A stretch of 64,000 nt of DNA from Rhodocyclaceae bacterium. GTDB taxonomy: Bacteria; Pseudomonadota; Gammaproteobacteria; Burkholderiales; Rhodocyclaceae. A model generated the notes under the pieces. It searched no databases. It was not told the DNA's origin and was given only the letters and a program-made list of their open reading frames with translations. The position numbers and the translations under genes are program-made. Shown here piece after piece: positions 49,946 to 59,219 of this stretch. The stretch is taken from the NCBI GenBank assembly GCA_013426785.1, contig JACDZI010000004.1, forward strand, positions 1 to 64,000. Reading direction: 5' to 3'. Within the stretch, counting starts at the first letter, position 1. Each line of letters begins with the position of its first letter.

Positions 49946-51818
49946 GAATTTAGGTTCGTCGTTTCTCGCACGGCTGATCGACTTCTCTCGCGGCAGATCA
50001 CTGCCGGAACTCCTCGGGAAAGGCTATCGCCTTCTGCGCCGCGAAGGCTATCGGGGCTTGGTGCTGCTTCTATCGGACATTGGGCATGCCGGCATCAGTT
50101 ATTCACGCTGGGTCCAGAAACACGACACGCTGACGGCGGCAGATCGTACTGCCATTCGCCGACATCTCGAAAGTTTCGAATACACACCTCTCATCTCGAT
50201 ACTAATGCCGGTCTATGATCCGCCGGCAGAATTCTTAGAAAAAGCCATCGCTTCCGTGCGCCGTCAACACTATCCATTTTGGGAGTTGTGCATCGTCGAC
50301 GACTCATCCACCCTGCAACATGTCCGTACGGTGCTCGAAGCGGTGAAGCGACAGGATGAGCGTATCCGCGTTGTCTTCCGAACAACTAATGGCCATATTT
50401 CGGCGGCAAGCAACGATGCACTCGCCATGGCGCGCGGAGACTTCGTCGCGCTGCTCGATCATGATGACGAACTGGCCGAACATGCGCTCTATCACGTTGC
50501 GGTAGCACTCAATCAAAACCGCGCTTTAGATCTGTTGTATAGCGACGAGGACAAGATCGACGCCAAGGGCCATCGCTTTGGTCATTATTTCAAGTCCGAC
50601 TGGAACCCGGATCTTTTTCTTGCACAAAACCTTATTAGTCACCTTGGCGTTTATCGGCGGCGAATCGCCTTGGAGATCGGTGGCTTTCGCGAAGGATTCG
50701 AGGGCTCTCAGGATTGGGATTTCGCCCTGCGTTTTATCGATGCGATCCCGGCAACTCACATTCATCACTTACCTCATATCCTCTATCACTGGCGCACCAG
50801 TTCGGGGTCGACGGCCGTCTCGATTGACGCTAAGCAGTACGCCGCCTCAGCTGGCCAACTCGCCCTGCAAGAAGCTTGGCAACGCCAAGGGAAGTGTGCT
50901 GTTATTGAACCCGTAGCCGCGGGGCATTTCCTCACGCGCCTGTCTTTGCCGAAGCCTCCCCCAAAGGTTACGATCATCGTCTGTACGCGGGATCGTGTAG
51001 GCCTCTTGCGTCAATGCATTGAGGGCATTACCACGCAAACGGACTACCTGAATACAGAAATCATGGTCATCGACAATGGCTCCATCGACGCAGTCACTTT
51101 GGACTATCTGGAATTGCTCCGTCAAGATGGCCACGCAAGTGTTATCACTTTGCCGGGACCGTTCAACTTCGCCGTACTCAACAACTACGCCGTCAGGCAA
51201 GCACAAGGGGAAATCATCTGTCTATTGAATAACGATGTTTTCCCCAAACGATCGGACTGGCTACGCGAAATGGTCTCCCAAGCCTTGCGGCCAGAGATTG
51301 GTGCTGTCGGCGCAAAACTTTTTTACCCTGACGGAACGATCCAGCATGCCGGTATTTTCCTTGACGGCGTCGCCGCCGGACATCTGCACCTAGGCTACCC
51401 CAGCAAGGCAGCCGGGTATGGCAACCGCGCACGGCTTCCGCAAAACCTTTCCGCCGTCACTGCGGCGTGTCTGGTAATACGCAAAGAGGTCTGGAACGCA
51501 GTGGGGGGGATGGATGAATATTTTGCCATTGCCTTTAACGGCGTCGATTTCTGTCTGCGCGTCATGCAGCGGGGCTACCGTAATCTCTGGCTGCCGCAAG
51601 CCGAGCTTTATCACTACGAATCCGCCAGCCGAGGCAAAGAAGACACCCCAGAGAAACGCCAACGCTTCGCAGGAGAAATTACTCTCCTACAACAACGCTG
51701 GGGCAACCTGCTTGCCAACGATCCCGCATGGAACCCCAATCTAGCTCTCAATGGAGAGCGCATCGGACTGGCATCGCCCCCGCGGGTTACCAAGCCCTGG
51801 CTTAACTTCGATGGATAG
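49938..51818 (+). CDS. Two-domain family 2 glycosyltransferase
   Basis: This is a 626-residue protein with two GT-A domains. The first (about 85-300) has SILMPVYDPP, VDDSS and the metal-binding DHDDELAEHA. The second (about 345-590) has TIIVCTRDR, VIDNGS and LLNNDVFPKRSDWL. Such twin GT2 enzymes often add two successive sugars or build a repeat unit. The N-terminal 80 residues carry no domain that I recognise. It overlaps the preceding gene by 8 bp. Confidence 0.87.
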   Translation: MAKNLGSSFLARLIDFSRGRSLPELLGKGYRLLRREGYRGLVLLLSDIGHAGISYSRWVQKHDTLTAADRTAIRRHLESFEYTPLISILMPVYDPPAEFLEKAIASVRRQHYPFWELCIVDDSSTLQHVRTVLEAVKRQDERIRVVFRTTNGHISAASNDALAMARGDFVALLDHDDELAEHALYHVAVALNQNRALDLLYSDEDKIDAKGHRFGHYFKSDWNPDLFLAQNLISHLGVYRRRIALEIGGFREGFEGSQDWDFALRFIDAIPATHIHHLPHILYHWRTSSGSTAVSIDAKQYAASAGQLALQEAWQRQGKCAVIEPVAAGHFLTRLSLPKPPPKVTIIVCTRDRVGLLRQCIEGITTQTDYLNTEIMVIDNGSIDAVTLDYLELLRQDGHASVITLPGPFNFAVLNNYAVRQAQGEIICLLNNDVFPKRSDWLREMVSQALRPEIGAVGAKLFYPDGTIQHAGIFLDGVAAGHLHLGYPSKAAGYGNRARLPQNLSAVTAACLVIRKEVWNAVGGMDEYFAIAFNGVDFCLRVMQRGYRNLWLPQAELYHYESASRGKEDTPEKRQRFAGEITLLQQRWGNLLANDPAWNPNLALNGERIGLASPPRVTKPWLNFDG

Positions 51819-52758
51819 CCGCTTTTCCATCGCACTGGCCACTTGTAATGGGGAGAAATACCTGGCGGCACTGCTGGACAGCATAGCCAGACAGAAATTG
51901 CCTCCCACTGAACTGGTTGCCAGCGACGACGCTTCGGAAGACGGCACCTTGACACTGCTGGAAGCCTTCGCCGCATGCGCGCCCTTTCCGGTATGTGTCC
52001 TGCGCCAACCTGAGCGGCTTGGTGTAGTGGGAAACTTCAGCCGCGCCATCGCCGCCTGCGGTGGTGAGATCATTGCACTCGCCGACCAGGACGATGTCTG
52101 GCATACCGACAAGTTGGAGAAGCTCGCTACGGCGCTGGCCTCACCTGAAGTCTTGGCAGCCTTTTCCGATGCCGATGTAGTGGATGCTGACCTATCGCCG
52201 CTCGGCTACACCATGTGGCAGCGTGTGCGCTTCACCCCATACGAACAGGAACGCATGAGGCAAGGGGAAGCTTTTGAGGTGCTACTCAAGCACCGTATCG
52301 TCACCGGTGCGGCGCTCGCATTCAAATCCGAGTTGCGCGATCTGGCCCTGCCAATTCCCGATGGCTGGCCGCACGACGCATGGTTGGCGCAGCTTGCCGC
52401 CGCCGAAGCTCGCCTGGTCGCCCTATCAGAATCTCTCGTCGCATATCGCCAACACGAAACCAACGCGGTCGGCGGTCGGCGGCGGACATTTTTTGAGGAA
52501 GCACAGGCGGCTTTCGCTGTGGATCGTGCCGCCTGGTATCGCGGGGATCTGGCGCAATGGCAGGCGCTTGAGGCACGCCTGGGCGAACGCGCCCCTTTCG
52601 CCCTGCGCGACAAGATCGACCATTTGCATGCGCGTGCCGCGCTGCCTGCCCTACGCCTGCTACGCGTCCCTGTGGTGCTGAATGAGTTGATCCGTGGGCG
52701 TTACCGCAGCTATGCACGCAACTGGGGTAGCGCCGCTGTCGACCTGCTGGTCAAGTAA
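51811..52758 (+). CDS. Family 2 glycosyltransferase
   Basis: This 315-residue GT-A enzyme is rhamnosyltransferase-like. The start is FSIALATCNGEKYLAALLDS, followed by ASDDASEDGT and the DXD-like ALADQDDVWH near residue 93. The helical C-terminal part (about 225-315) is typical of this subgroup. It overlaps the upstream gene by 8 bp and is the last gene of the plus-strand polysaccharide unit; its end overlaps the convergent gene by 8 bp. Confidence 0.85.
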   Translation: MDSRFSIALATCNGEKYLAALLDSIARQKLPPTELVASDDASEDGTLTLLEAFAACAPFPVCVLRQPERLGVVGNFSRAIAACGGEIIALADQDDVWHTDKLEKLATALASPEVLAAFSDADVVDADLSPLGYTMWQRVRFTPYEQERMRQGEAFEVLLKHRIVTGAALAFKSELRDLALPIPDGWPHDAWLAQLAAAEARLVALSESLVAYRQHETNAVGGRRRTFFEEAQAAFAVDRAAWYRGDLAQWQALEARLGERAPFALRDKIDHLHARAALPALRLLRVPVVLNELIRGRYRSYARNWGSAAVDLLVK

Positions 52759-53773
52759 GTCGCGGCAAGCCATGCCTCCGCAACATCCGCAGTTTGTGGG
52801 GCAGCAGGTCGAAAACCGCGAAAAAGTCGGCGCTGGCGAGACGGCGCATTTTCATGATCAGGCGCCTTTCACTCAGTAGCCGGCTGCGCTCTTGGAACAG
52901 TGAAGAGAATACGGGAAGGTAGATGCCCTTCAAGAAGCTCACCTGTCCGCGCAGCGCCGACAATAACCCGCCTTCGATAAGAAGCAGTAGCAGATGGGCG
53001 GGCAACAGCAGGTGGACGAAAGGTGCGGGATAGGTCAGCGCCATCACGAAAGTCTTGTTGCGCTCGGATAGGGCGCGTCGCCGGAAAGTGCTAACGAGCT
53101 TGCCTTCACGCGCCTTGCCGCCGCCGAAGCTGTGCCCCACCCGATGCCGATAGCCGGACAGCCCCAGCGAGCGCACCAGATAACCGGCCAGACGTGCACG
53201 GCAACAAAGGTAAAGGTCTTCGCCGACCGACCCGAACCATTCCGGGAAACCACCCAGTTCATCCCAGAGGGTCTTGTCGATCCACAGGCAGGCGCCATGC
53301 ACCGTTCCGACATCGTTGCGCGACGGTTCAAGATTCGGCACCGGATTGAGGAAGGGGTCGAGCCGACATCCCATATCGAGCAATTCTCCGGTTGCAGCCT
53401 CATATTGCGGCAAGGTGAGGATGGCCGGCGCCTGTAGTCTCTCTGTTTCGACAAGCAGTACCGCGAGTGCATCAGGCAGGAGGGTGGCGTCATTGTTGAG
53501 GAGCAGCACATACCGGCCTTGGGCCAGCGCAACCATGCGGTTGTTGGCTACGCAGAAACCAACATTCTCGGCACTGTCGATCAGTCGAATCTCCGGGAAG
53601 TGCTCGCGGAGGTAGGCGACCGAACCATCGGTCGAAGCGTCATCATGGACGATGATCTCAACGTTGGCATCGCACTGCTGCGCTCGCACCGAAGCGATGC
53701 AGTCATCGATCAGGTCGATACCGTTGTAATTGGCGATGCAGACCGAGATCAGCGGCCCTGCAACCATGTCCAT
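52751..53773 (-). CDS. Family 2 glycosyltransferase
   Basis: This is a 340-residue GT-A enzyme: ISVCIANYNGIDLIDDCIAS, VHDDASTDGS and the DXD region LLLNNDATLL near residue 90. A hydrophobic segment near 250-275 may anchor it. The C-terminal peptide R-R-L-A-S-A-D-F-F (near 310) comes from a copy of the 29 bp element. I chose the ATG at 53773; a second ATG follows six bases later, and longer upstream starts lie deep in the epimerase gene. Overlap with the epimerase end is 25 bp. Confidence 0.83.
   Translation of the reverse strand: MDMVAGPLISVCIANYNGIDLIDDCIASVRAQQCDANVEIIVHDDASTDGSVAYLREHFPEIRLIDSAENVGFCVANNRMVALAQGRYVLLLNNDATLLPDALAVLLVETERLQAPAILTLPQYEAATGELLDMGCRLDPFLNPVPNLEPSRNDVGTVHGACLWIDKTLWDELGGFPEWFGSVGEDLYLCCRARLAGYLVRSLGLSGYRHRVGHSFGGGKAREGKLVSTFRRRALSERNKTFVMALTYPAPFVHLLLPAHLLLLLIEGGLLSALRGQVSFLKGIYLPVFSSLFQERSRLLSERRLIMKMRRLASADFFAVFDLLPHKLRMLRRHGLPRLT
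52823..52851 (+). repeat. Dispersed palindromic element, copy 6 (inside GT2 gene)
   Basis: AAAGTCGGCGCTGGCGAGAC followed by GGCGCATTT keeps the core with one change (A for G) and part of the right arm. The gene on the other strand reads it as R-R-L-A-S-A-D-F. Confidence 0.88.
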
Positions 53774-54666
53774 GTCCGCCCGACCCCCTCTGCCAATGCG
53801 ATTTGCGGCGCCCAGTTGACAGCGGCGGAAAGTCTTTGACAATCGAGGTAGATCGCCTCGACATCGACGACCCGCTCCGGTCGCAGACAGACGTCGATAT
53901 CCTGACCGGTGATCCGCCGCACCATCTCAACAAGTTCAAGCAGCGAAACTCCAATGCCCGAACCAGCATTGAATGTTCCGCTGACATCCGGTGTGTCGAT
54001 CAGTCGCAGGCAGGCATCGACCAAGTCATCGATGTAAAGAAAGTCACGCAACTGCTTACCGCTGCCCCAGAGTTCCACCGATTCTCCACTGAGCGCCTGT
54101 TCGAGGAGCGTGCGGACAATGCCGAAACCCGCCTGCCAGGCCTGCCCCGGTCCATAGACATTTGCGGCACGCACAATCGCCAGGGGCGTAGCCGTTTGCC
54201 GGGCGAAAACGTGGAGAAAAGCTTCGGCTGCAAGCTTGCCGGCCGCGTGGTACGAGTGCGGCTGAGGCGCTTGGTCTTCGCCCACCGGCAGGGAGACTGG
54301 ATTACCGTAGATCGCCCCGCCGCTGGACAGGAACAAGGTACGCTTCGAGCCGACTGCGGAAAACGCCTCCAGAAACCGGGTCAGGGGAAGCAAACCCTCC
54401 CCTGCGTCAAGATGCGGCGCATGGGCCGAAAAGCCCGGTGTGGTGGTCGCCGCCAGATGGACCACGGCATCGCAACGGTCGAGCAGCGGCCCTACGACCG
54501 CTGCTTCGGACTGGCAGCCGCGATGAAAAACGCTGCCCGCCCGCTCACCCGGAACGGCATGGCGCGAAAGCACATGTACTTCACGTTGTTCGACGACCAG
54601 GCGACGTGCCAGCGCGCTACCAATGAAACCGCTGCCGCCGATCAGCAGAATGCGTTCAGCCGACAT
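53749..54666 (-). CDS. NAD-dependent sugar epimerase/dehydratase
   Basis: This 305-residue extended short-chain dehydrogenase binds NAD through GGSGFIGSAL at the start. It resembles UDP-glucose 4-epimerase-like enzymes of O-antigen clusters (LFLSSGGAIYG near 115; VYGPGQ near 170). The usual active-site YxxxK reads SYHAAGK, that is Y-x4-K, placing His where Tyr is expected (see findings). It overlaps the GT4 gene upstream by 11 bp and probably supplies a sugar donor. Confidence 0.83.
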   Translation of the reverse strand: MSAERILLIGGSGFIGSALARRLVVEQREVHVLSRHAVPGERAGSVFHRGCQSEAAVVGPLLDRCDAVVHLAATTTPGFSAHAPHLDAGEGLLPLTRFLEAFSAVGSKRTLFLSSGGAIYGNPVSLPVGEDQAPQPHSYHAAGKLAAEAFLHVFARQTATPLAIVRAANVYGPGQAWQAGFGIVRTLLEQALSGESVELWGSGKQLRDFLYIDDLVDACLRLIDTPDVSGTFNAGSGIGVSLLELVEMVRRITGQDIDVCLRPERVVDVEAIYLDCQRLSAAVNWAPQIALAEGVGRTWTWLQGR

Positions 54667-55765
54667 CGTTGCAATCCTTCAATTTGCGATAAGCCTCGAC
54701 ATAGCGCCGTGCGCAATCATCCCAGGTACCGATGTCGCGCCGGATGAATGCGCGAGCGGCAGCGCCAATGCGGGCAGCGGTTTCTGGCCCTTCGGCCAAT
54801 GAAAGTGTTTCGGCCAGTTCTTGCCGACTGCCGACCAGCCAGCCGGTCTCGCCATGCCGAATCATATCTTCGTGGGCGGCAATTCGGCTGGCAATCACCG
54901 GCAAACCGGCGGCCATCGCCTCGATCAACACCTGTGGCCGACCTTCGTCATGCTGGCTGAGCGTCAGCAAACCGACAACCGCGGGAAACCATTTATCGCG
55001 CAGTGCTTGCGGATTCGTCGCGCCATGATGCTGAATCCAGGCAGGCAAGCTGATGTTCTCCTGCATCGGGCCCAGCAGATGCAAGGGACGCTCGACAGAG
55101 AACAGGCCCTCTCCCCATTCGATGAGGGTGCCGAGCTTGCCGCGGGTGATGCGGGATACAGCCAGCCAGCCACGCCGCGATTCATGCGGTTTTCTGTCGA
55201 CCGCAAACCAGTTGGTGGCAACGCCAAACGGGTTGGGCTCGATTGCGGCGACATCGCCAAAAAGTTCGTGCAGGCGCGGGCCCATCCATGCCGCGTTCGG
55301 GGCCAACAAGGTTTTACGCCGCCGGAACTGGCGGCGCAGGGCAAGGCGCATTCCAGGCAAATCAAGCAGGCGGAAATCACTGCCCAGCACCGTCACCAGT
55401 GCCGGGCGACCGTCATCGGGCAGAGCCAGCGCATTTTGCAACCAGTTGATGTGACAAAAGTCGGCGCTGGCGGCACGGCAGGCTAGACGAAGCCGCCGCA
55501 ACAGTTGCCAGCCCGCCAGTGCGCCCGCCAGCGGCCGATTGCGCAACAGGTGGGCGATGCCGCCCCGCGCCGACAAAGCCGCCAACCAGCGTGCATCGGC
55601 GCTGGAAAGCGCCGAAACAACGCCCGGGGGCAGATCGCCGGGCGGCGCCCAGAGTCGCGGTTCCACGCCCTGACGGGCGAGTGCCGCGGCCTGGTCGAAA
55701 ATGAAACGGCCCTTCCAATCGCCGCTGTCGCGTGGATACGAAGTGGCGACAAGCAGGACTCTCAA
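54656..55765 (-). CDS. Family 4 glycosyltransferase
   Basis: This 369-residue GT-B enzyme starts MRVLLVATSYPRDSGDWKGR, and the donor-site motif DEGRPQVLIEAMAAGLPVIA near 285 has the E-x7-E spacing of GT4 enzymes. Residues about 94-101 (C-R-A-A-S-A-D-F) derive from a copy of the 29 bp element, within the N-terminal domain. It lies 3 nt after the next upstream gene and overlaps the epimerase gene. Confidence 0.84.
   Translation of the reverse strand: MRVLLVATSYPRDSGDWKGRFIFDQAAALARQGVEPRLWAPPGDLPPGVVSALSSADARWLAALSARGGIAHLLRNRPLAGALAGWQLLRRLRLACRAASADFCHINWLQNALALPDDGRPALVTVLGSDFRLLDLPGMRLALRRQFRRRKTLLAPNAAWMGPRLHELFGDVAAIEPNPFGVATNWFAVDRKPHESRRGWLAVSRITRGKLGTLIEWGEGLFSVERPLHLLGPMQENISLPAWIQHHGATNPQALRDKWFPAVVGLLTLSQHDEGRPQVLIEAMAAGLPVIASRIAAHEDMIRHGETGWLVGSRQELAETLSLAEGPETAARIGAAARAFIRRDIGTWDDCARRYVEAYRKLKDCNDVG
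55457..55479 (+). repeat. Dispersed palindromic element, copy 7 (inside GT4 gene)
   Basis: AAAGTCGGCGCTGGCGGCAC followed by GGC has one core change (C for G). The minus-strand gene reads it as C-R-A-A-S-A-D-F. The right arm is lost. Confidence 0.86.
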
Positions 55766-55768
55766 CGC

Positions 55769-56641
55769 TCACCTTTCCCGGTCGAGATCGCGGTAATGCA
55801 AAGCGGAGATCTGTTCGGAAACAATGCCGATCAGGAATGTCAGAATTGCCGAGATGAACATCAAAGCGCTCATGTTGGTGAAGCGTCCTGCAGTCAGATA
55901 GGTATGGGCGTAGTAACAGACGCCCGTCAGAAAAAATCCGGCCGAAATCGGCAGGAACAGCTTCAACGGCGAATACAGGGTACCAATCTTGATGATGATC
56001 AGCAGGAAACGTACACCATCGCGCAAGGGACGGATATGGCTATTGCCCTGTCTTTCCAGGGCACGAATCGGCACATAGGCCACACCATAACCTGCGCGGA
56101 AAAAACTCATGGTAATGGTGGTCGGATAGGAAAATCCATTCGGTAGCAGGTAGAGAAACTTGCGGAACTTGTCGGCCCGCACCGCCCGAAAACCCGAGGT
56201 CAGATCCTCGATCTGCTGCATCACCATCCAGCTGGCAAAGCGGCTGAACACATCGTTGGCCACGGCCCGATGCACTCCTGCATGCGAGCCGCGCACCCGC
56301 GCGCCCACGGCCATGTCGTAGCCGGCGGCCAGTTTTTCCAGCAGGCGCGGGATATCTTCGGCCTGATGCTGACCATCGCCATCCATGAAAACGATGATCT
56401 CACCGGTAGCGGCACGTGCTCCCGTCTTAATGGCAGCGCCATTACCCATCGGATAGGGATGGGAAATACAGCGCACCCCTTGGGCAGTACATATTTCGGT
56501 TGTCTTGTCAGTCGAACCATCGTCGACGACGATGATCTGCGCTTCCGGCATTTGCGCCCTGACTGCGGGCAGCAGAGAAACTAGCGAGGCAGCCTCATTG
56601 CGCGCCGGGATGACAACAGATATTAGGGCGACATTAGTCAT
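55769..56641 (-). CDS. Membrane-anchored dolichol-phosphate-mannose-synthase-like glycosyltransferase
   Basis: This is a 290-residue protein. The GT-A domain (about 1-215) has VVIPARNEAASLVSLLP, VVDDGSTDKT and VFMDGDGQHQAEDI near residue 87. Two membrane helices follow (about 225-275). Such enzymes transfer a sugar to polyprenyl phosphate. I annotate the ATG at 56641; a TTG two codons earlier has better spacing (7 nt) from GGAAAG, so it could be the real start. Confidence 0.85.
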   Translation of the reverse strand: MTNVALISVVIPARNEAASLVSLLPAVRAQMPEAQIIVVDDGSTDKTTEICTAQGVRCISHPYPMGNGAAIKTGARAATGEIIVFMDGDGQHQAEDIPRLLEKLAAGYDMAVGARVRGSHAGVHRAVANDVFSRFASWMVMQQIEDLTSGFRAVRADKFRKFLYLLPNGFSYPTTITMSFFRAGYGVAYVPIRALERQGNSHIRPLRDGVRFLLIIIKIGTLYSPLKLFLPISAGFFLTGVCYYAHTYLTAGRFTNMSALMFISAILTFLIGIVSEQISALHYRDLDRER

Positions 56642-56688
56642 AAACAATATGGCACTTTCCTGCCAATGAGTGAAGAAACCCAGTTTCG

Positions 56689-58641
56689 CTACAACGGCGG
56701 ATCTAGCTGACTATCCAGCTTGGCAATATCGATAGCTCGCGCATTTCTGATATCAAGTCGTTTTGCCAAGGCAATTTGTTTGCGAGCCTCGCTGAATTCT
56801 CGCATGGCAATCAAAACGGTCACTAGGGAAATTCGGTACTCGATCTCCCGAGGATCAGCTTCTATTGAACGACGAATCGCAGCGACAGCCGCCTCATGGT
56901 TTCGAGCAATATTAAACTGATAGTAGGCGGTAGCCGACAATAGGCGCGCCTTTTCGCGACCCATCATGCGGGGATTGCGGAGTGGGGCTTCAAGCAATGA
57001 CTCGACCTGCACCTTGGTTAGAGGGCAACTAGGCAATGAAAGGCACTGCGCCATGGTAATGAGATGATTATTGACGTTGGCAGGAATGGCCTCTTGCTCT
57101 AGTCTGCGCTCCAATTCCTTGAGCCAGCCGATTTCAAGAGGTTTGCCTAGTGTCATACTCAATCGAATCAGGCCGAAATAACCATTGACATTGTTTTGTT
57201 GAACCAAGGCCGCCGTTTCATAGTATTTGCGTGCGATCGGGTAATTGTTCTCAATCGTCGTCGGATCCAACTGGGACATGTGGACAATCAGATCACCCAT
57301 TTCGACATTTGCTCTCGCCGAAGTAGGATGGTGTCTGACCTCGGTTTCCCACAATTCCTGGCTATCACCCCATGCCGAGGCGCGCACAAAAGTAGTAGCA
57401 GCGAACATTGGGATCAACAGAATGACCAAAGCAAGACGCAGCCGAAGCGTATTTTTGGCAACCAGTGGATTCAATAGCAGATGCAAGACTACCAGTAATA
57501 TGCCGAACATAGGCAGGTAGTTTCTGTGCTCATGAATTAGTTCCAGCGCTAAGAACGAAGACTCCATGGCATGGCCGACCAGAAAGAAAAGCAGACCAAA
57601 TGCGACCAAAGGAATTTTTGACCGCAATAACCATACTGCAACGAATAACCCGAATATCCCTAACATTGCTGGCAGTGTAGTGGGTGGGTCCAGAAGTTGA
57701 CGTGAAATTGCAAAATCATCGTGGTAGATACCCAGCAAACCAGTGTCAGGCAACAGAATCAAGCGTAGATAAAACCAAATGGCTCTTGATTCCGTCATCA
57801 ACCTTTCGGCCAGCGAAAAATCCCTAATCACATAGCCTGCCGATAGCCACTGCGGATGCTGAATCGAATAACTGATAAATATCAGGGTCGGCAATAGGAC
57901 GGAAACCGCAAACAACCCCAACAAAAAATATCTGTCGAGATTCTTTGCCGTGACTAACCTAAATAAAGTAATTTCCGCAACAAGGATCAGAAATGGTAGT
58001 AATGCCCCATTTTCTTTGCTTAACATAGCCAAGGGCAAAAAAATGAACAAGCTACAAAGAACCGCAATAACACCACCACGTTCTCCGTAGTAAAGACGAG
58101 AGCGCCCCCAAACATAACTCACCATGCCAGCAAATGTGAATAGCGCAGCCAGACTGGTCATGCGCTGAACGACATACAGAACGCTGGTCAGGTTAAGTGG
58201 ATGAAGCAACCATAGAGCAGCAACGACGAGCGCCAACCAACCAGGATAGCCAGCAGGAAGTGAGGGTTGGCGAAAATTCCGATAAGCCCCAACGAGTAGC
58301 TTGGTAAGTATGAACACCATCAACCCATTCAGGAGATGAATGAAGAGGTTGGTTATTTTGAAAGGAAAGGGCTCTGGTTTAGTCGATGCCAGATCACCTG
58401 CAAAGAAAAAATTCAGGGCAAAGCTGAACATGCTGAGTGGGCGCTGCAATAGCCCACTACTACCTGATAAAACTGCGCTAGCAAGTTTCTCTATTGTCAG
58501 TTCATCAACCCTCAGATTCTTGTTTCCCAGAATATTCGGGCCATCATCAAAAACAAAGGGGCCGCTAAGTCCCGGAAGGTAAGCCAGAACGCACACACCA
58601 AACATCACTAGCAACAAGAAGTGAGGAATATGGCGATGCAT
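56689..58641 (-). CDS. GT-C/TMTC-like membrane glycosyltransferase with TPR tail
   Basis: This 650-residue protein has about ten or more membrane helices in residues 1-420 and a helical TPR-like C-terminus (about 440-640). Asp32-Asp33 in the first loop (PFVFDDGPNILGN) and RPLSMFSFALNFF fit the DD motif of GT-C enzymes that use lipid-linked sugars, as in TMTC proteins. It lies directly after the pilin gene, past the pilin terminator, so it may glycosylate pilin. Its base composition looks more A/T-rich than its neighbours, hinting at transfer. Confidence 0.68.
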   Translation of the reverse strand: MHRHIPHFLLLVMFGVCVLAYLPGLSGPFVFDDGPNILGNKNLRVDELTIEKLASAVLSGSSGLLQRPLSMFSFALNFFFAGDLASTKPEPFPFKITNLFIHLLNGLMVFILTKLLVGAYRNFRQPSLPAGYPGWLALVVAALWLLHPLNLTSVLYVVQRMTSLAALFTFAGMVSYVWGRSRLYYGERGGVIAVLCSLFIFLPLAMLSKENGALLPFLILVAEITLFRLVTAKNLDRYFLLGLFAVSVLLPTLIFISYSIQHPQWLSAGYVIRDFSLAERLMTESRAIWFYLRLILLPDTGLLGIYHDDFAISRQLLDPPTTLPAMLGIFGLFVAVWLLRSKIPLVAFGLLFFLVGHAMESSFLALELIHEHRNYLPMFGILLVVLHLLLNPLVAKNTLRLRLALVILLIPMFAATTFVRASAWGDSQELWETEVRHHPTSARANVEMGDLIVHMSQLDPTTIENNYPIARKYYETAALVQQNNVNGYFGLIRLSMTLGKPLEIGWLKELERRLEQEAIPANVNNHLITMAQCLSLPSCPLTKVQVESLLEAPLRNPRMMGREKARLLSATAYYQFNIARNHEAAVAAIRRSIEADPREIEYRISLVTVLIAMREFSEARKQIALAKRLDIRNARAIDIAKLDSQLDPPL

Positions 58642-58681
58642 AGAGATGTCGCACTCGAAATTGAGGTTATGGATCTGGATG

Positions 58682-58708
58682 TAAAAAAAGGGGAGCCATG
58701 CTCCCCTT
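58682..58708 (-). terminator. Terminator after the pilin gene
   Basis: On the minus strand AAGGGGAGC and GCTCCCCTT pair around a 3-4 nt loop and are followed by seven T. It lies 26 nt after the pilin stop and before the GT-C gene. It would end most pilin transcripts and allow low readthrough to the downstream gene. Confidence 0.85.
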
Positions 58709-58733
58709 GTCCGGCTTAACTAAGCTTTCTCAG

Positions 58734-59156
58734 TTATTTCTTCGGCCGGTACTTGGCGTCGACAGTTCCGCTCAACGCCCAGTTCAAACCAGCTGTACTA
58801 CAAGTACCCGTATAAACCACAGTTTGACCCGCGCTAACGGCAGTGCCAATGGCTCTGTAGGTGATGGTAATTGTGGGTGCCGCAAGCGAACCGCCAACCG
58901 CAACACCAGACACATGCGTGCCCGAAATGGTTGCGGGAATTCCGAGAGAAGCATTACTCATGGTTGTCGGCGAACCTTCACTACAGGCCAGACCTGCAGC
59001 AGTAATGGCCGGGCTGGCAATGCTCGGACCCTCAGAAACCTTGGCCTTGACGGTGTAATCCTGATAAGCCGGCAAAGCAACGGCAGCGAGAATACCGATG
59101 ATCGCGACGACGATCATCAGTTCGATAAGAGTGAAACCTTGTTGAATCTTGCGCAT
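58734..59156 (-). CDS. pilA: Type IV major pilin
   Basis: This 140-residue prepilin has leader MRKIQQG, cleaved before Phe8. The mature N-terminus [20 protein letters not shown] has the conserved Glu5 and the hydrophobic assembly helix. Two cysteines (in LACSEG and GTCSTA) may form a disulphide. The ATG at 59156 has AAAGGA 8 nt upstream; the longer reading is rejected. A sigma-54-type promoter lies at 59205-59219. Other pilus assembly genes are not in the window. Confidence 0.95.
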   Translation of the reverse strand: MRKIQQGFTLIELMIVVAIIGILAAVALPAYQDYTVKAKVSEGPSIASPAITAAGLACSEGSPTTMSNASLGIPATISGTHVSGVAVGGSLAAPTITITYRAIGTAVSAGQTVVYTGTCSTAGLNWALSGTVDAKYRPKK

Positions 59157-59204
59157 TTTGTATGTCCTTTCGAAAAGCACTCGGATCGTGCTGTTACACT
59201 TAAT

Positions 59205-59219
59205 GCAATAAACAGGCCA
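59205..59219 (-). promoter_or_regulatory. Sigma-54 (RpoN) type promoter of the pilin gene
   Basis: On the minus strand TGGCCT, 5 nt, TTGC matches the -24/-12 pattern (consensus TGGCAC-N5-TTGC), with the essential GG and GC in place. Transcription would start about 12 nt downstream, giving a leader of some 37 nt before the pilin ATG. RpoN control of pilA is well known, acting with PilR in Pseudomonas. Confidence 0.75.

Noticed and set aside
53803-54747. 314-codon open frame opposite the epimerase gene
   Set aside because: It is antisense to a recognisable NAD-dependent epimerase, and its composition is not protein-like.
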